A stretch of 64,000 nucleotides of DNA from Nocardioides abyssi (GTDB taxonomy: Bacteria; Actinomycetota; Actinomycetes; Propionibacteriales; Nocardioidaceae), in the NCBI RefSeq assembly GCF_030412915.1, contig NZ_JAUHJR010000008.1, positions 124,001 through 188,000 of the forward strand, written 5' to 3'. The position numbers and the translations under genes are program-made. The notes beneath the pieces are model-generated. The model was not told the origin of the DNA. It made no database searches and saw only the letters and a list, made by a program, of their open reading frames with translations. This document shows positions 62,043-64,000 of the stretch, one piece after another. Positions within the stretch are counted from its first letter, which is position 1; every line of letters begins with the position of its first letter.

Positions 62043-62714
62043 GTGCGCGTCGCCATCGCCGGTGCCGGGGCCGTGGGCCGCTCGATCGCCCGCGAGCTCA
62101 TCCAGAACGGCCACGAGGTCCTCCTCATCGACAAGAACCCCGACTCGATCCGCCCCGAGCGGGTGCCGGACGCCGAGTGGCTGCTGGCCGACTCCTGCGA
62201 GCTCTCCTCGCTCGAGGAGGCGCGGATGGACCGCTGCGACGTGGTCATCGCCGCCACCGGCGACGACAAGGTCAACCTGGTCACCTCACTGCTGGCCAAG
62301 ACCGAGTTCGGCGTGCCGCGCACGGTCGCCCGGGTCAACCACCCCAACAACGAGTGGCTCTTCACCGAGGCCTGGGGCGTCGACGTCAACGTCTCGACCC
62401 CGCGGATCATGTCCGCGCTGGTCGAGGAGGCGGTCACCGTCGGCGACCTGGTGCGGCTGTTCACGTTCCGTCAGGGCAACGCCAACCTCGTCGAGATGAC
62501 GCTGCCGGCCGACTCGCCGTACGTCGGCAAGCCCAGCGGGCTGATCCCGCTGCCGGACAACTGCGCGCTGGTGACGATCCTGCGCGACGGGCAGGTCTAC
62601 GTGCCGAGCGCCGAGCAGCCGGTGGAGTCCGGCGACGAGCTGCTCTTCGTCGTCCCGGCCGAGGGCGAGGACGCCCTCGAGCGGCTGCTCGCACCGTCCG
62701 CGCACGGCGGCTGA
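62043..62714 (+). CDS. TrkA-family potassium uptake regulator (CeoC-like)
   Basis: A 223-residue RCK protein. The Rossmann motif is IAGAGAVGRSIARELIQNG (residues 5-23), the body has ATGDDKVNLVTSLLAKTEFG and the C-terminal domain ends PVESGDELLFVVPAEGED. The GTG start lies just after the upstream stop, with GGAGGTGG six bases before. It would form hetero-oligomers with its partner and gate a potassium transporter. No further Trk membrane subunit is seen in the window. Confidence 0.95.
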   Translation: MRVAIAGAGAVGRSIARELIQNGHEVLLIDKNPDSIRPERVPDAEWLLADSCELSSLEEARMDRCDVVIAATGDDKVNLVTSLLAKTEFGVPRTVARVNHPNNEWLFTEAWGVDVNVSTPRIMSALVEEAVTVGDLVRLFTFRQGNANLVEMTLPADSPYVGKPSGLIPLPDNCALVTILRDGQVYVPSAEQPVESGDELLFVVPAEGEDALERLLAPSAHGG

Positions 62715-62750
62715 GCGGCGTCCGCGGGCCCGGTCGACAGCCCGGTCGAT

Positions 62751-62768
62751 AACTACAGCGTTGTAGTT
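62751..62768. promoter_or_regulatory. Inverted repeat upstream of the EEP-family gene
   Basis: AACTACA (62751-62757), GCGT, TGTAGTT (62762-62768): 7-base arms around 4 bases. TACA/TGTA dyads are typical of BlaI/CopY-type or TetR sites, but no such regulator is nearby. It lies 85 bases before the gene and just after the TrkA stop. Confidence 0.4.
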
Positions 62769-62785
62769 GTCGGCGACGGCTTGTC

Positions 62786-62809
62786 TGTGACTGGTGTGAC
62801 TGGTGTGAT
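62786..62809. repeat. 9-base tandem repeat in the promoter region
   Basis: TGTGACTGG occurs at 62786-62794 and 62795-62803, then a partial third copy TGTGAT. The function is unknown. Confidence 0.4.
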
Positions 62810-62852
62810 GCGTGGGTCGCGGCGCTCCTGTCCGCGCGAGAAGAGGCAGGTC

Positions 62853-64000
62853 ATGGCTTTCCCACGCACCCACGACGGACCGCGACGCACGTCGATCCTC
62901 GCCCGCTCGCTGGTGGCCGGTGTCGCCGCGGCGGTCCTCGGCGCCACCGCGACCGTGCCGGCCGGCGCCGAGCCCGAGCCCGCGCCGGCCCCCACGCCTG
63001 CTCCTGTGCCGGCTCCCGTGCCCGTCCCGGAGCCGACCGTCGCCGAGCCGTTCCGCGCCTTCACGCTCAACGTCTGCTACTGCCTCGGCCCGGCGAAGGC
63101 GATGGCCGACGTGCGCCGCGTGCTGCCCCTCGGCGACGCCGGTGGCCTGCAGGAGTTCTCCGACGCCGTCGACCGCAAGAACCTCATCTCGCTGCTCACC
63201 GCCGAGGACTGGGGCTGGTACATGCCCACCACCGGCGGCGGCACCATCCCGATCATCTGGGACCGCTCGCGCTTCCGCCTGATCGAGGGCCGCACGATCA
63301 AGGTCCACCCGGCCGAGAAGGGCGTCACCCCCGCCCGACACATCAACTCCGTGCGGCTGCGCGAGATCGCCACCGGCGAGGTCTACGCCCTGGTCAACGC
63401 CCACACCATCGCCCGCGCGTCCAAGGACGCCCGGCTCAGCGACATGCGCCGCATCCCCCGCCTGCGCAAGCACCTCGCGCTGATGCGCGGCGAGATCGAG
63501 CGGCTCTTCGGCACCACCGAGCACGTCTTCGCCAGCGGCGACCTCAACGTCAACTACCTCGCCGACCGCAACCGCCGCAACGCCGGCCTGCCCACCAGCG
63601 CGCTGGGCGGGCTGGTCCGCTTCGACATGCCGCTGGTCGGCTCCCGCGGCACGAAGTCCCTGCTCGACTACACGATGAGCGTCCGCGACGCCGGCGGCCT
63701 GGTGCCCGCCGACAGCCGGGTCGTGCGCGGCTTCAACTCCGACCACGACGCCGTCGTCGTCACCTACCAGCCCCAGCAGCTGCTCGCCGACGGGCCGGTC
63801 TTCAACGACCCGACCGCCGACCCGGCCGACCGCACCGCCGTCCGCGACCGGCAGGTCCGCGCCGTGCGCAACGCCGAGCCCGGCGACACCGTCCGCCTGG
63901 CCACCGCCCGCCTCGCCGACCTGGCCCTCGAGCAGGCCCTGGTCGCCGCGGCGGCCGAGGGGGTCGCGGTCCGGGTCGTCGCCGGCGCGACCAGCCCGGC
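62853..64000 (+). CDS. Secreted endonuclease/exonuclease/phosphatase-fold protein with possible PLD-like domain (partial)
   Basis: At least 382 residues, still open at the window end. A signal peptide (ILARSLVAGVAAAVLGATAT) and a Pro/Ala/Glu spacer lead into an EEP domain: FTLNVCYCLG, GGLQEFSDAV, VNAHTIARA, ASGDLNVNYL and the terminal NSDHDAVVVTY, matching the catalytic Asp-Asn and Ser-Asp-His of exonuclease III-like phosphohydrolases. The end shows RLATARLADLALEQALVAAA then EGVAVRVVAG, similar to the first strand-helix of phospholipase-D domains, so a fusion is likely. ATG at 62853, with AGAGGCAGG upstream. Confidence 0.8.
   Translation, partial: MAFPRTHDGPRRTSILARSLVAGVAAAVLGATATVPAGAEPEPAPAPTPAPVPAPVPVPEPTVAEPFRAFTLNVCYCLGPAKAMADVRRVLPLGDAGGLQEFSDAVDRKNLISLLTAEDWGWYMPTTGGGTIPIIWDRSRFRLIEGRTIKVHPAEKGVTPARHINSVRLREIATGEVYALVNAHTIARASKDARLSDMRRIPRLRKHLALMRGEIERLFGTTEHVFASGDLNVNYLADRNRRNAGLPTSALGGLVRFDMPLVGSRGTKSLLDYTMSVRDAGGLVPADSRVVRGFNSDHDAVVVTYQPQQLLADGPVFNDPTADPADRTAVRDRQVRAVRNAEPGDTVRLATARLADLALEQALVAAAAEGVAVRVVAGATSP

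Overview
This 64 kb window is chromosomal DNA from a very GC-rich actinobacterium. The best fit is Nocardioides or a close relative (Nocardioidaceae). The grounds are the GTG-rich starts, tightly coupled genes (ATGA/GTGA overlaps), leaderless promoters (TANNNT 6-8 bases before the start codon), two complete mce lipid-import operons without any mycolic-acid genes in view, and in-gene copies of a hairpin repeat that I associate with Nocardioides genomes. No tRNA, rRNA, CRISPR, prophage or insertion sequence was seen, and no gap over 300 bases lacks a gene. The genus is an inference from style, not from a marker gene.

Layout. (1) 1-10,450: a ferredoxin-NADP reductase (cut by the window edge), then a complete mce operon on the minus strand: two YrbE permeases, MceA to MceF and two Mce-associated membrane proteins. 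TAGAACGTGTTCTA-like palindromes matching the KstR (cholesterol-catabolism repressor) consensus sit before the operon and before the reductase, so this is probably the mce4-type sterol importer. (2) 10,495-17,718: small membrane and stress genes, an MFS transporter, uvrB and a phospholipase-D-type gene, followed by two overlapping hairpins. (3) 17,977-20,440: a tandem SCP2 sterol-carrier protein, an SDR and a CMD-family protein. (4) 20,457-32,518: a second mce operon headed by an AlkA-type glycosylase and a secreted Ag85/esterase-D-like hydrolase translationally coupled to yrbEA, and closed by an acyl-CoA carboxylase carboxyltransferase. A third KstR-like box lies between this block and a divergent enoyl-CoA hydratase/isomerase.

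(5) 33,389-39,775: a secreted M36 metallopeptidase, an ATP-dependent DNA ligase with a coupled 61-residue protein, and a TetR regulator with a clear operator. (6) 39,848-45,209: a fatty-acid module of thiolase, divergent FabG4-type reductase plus MaoC dehydratase, and two tandem acyl-CoA thioesterases. (7) 45,210-55,054: PAC2 protein, lipoprotein peptidase, dxs, SMP-30-like, NUDIX, YjbQ, DUF3105, thiamine-binding protein, an ECF sigma factor with a membrane beta-propeller-like partner, and a TauE/SafE permease. (8) 55,056-64,000: aconitase with a palindromic operator, an RNA methyltransferase, an APC permease divergent from two TrkA potassium-regulation proteins, and the start of a secreted endonuclease/phosphatase-fold protein.

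How it fits together: sterol or other lipid substrates would be captured and, for the second system, possibly hydrolysed outside the cell, moved by the Mce/YrbE complexes (the ATPase MceG is not in the window), carried by SCP2 proteins and degraded by the beta-oxidation-type enzymes. KstR-like boxes tie three of these loci into one predicted regulon.
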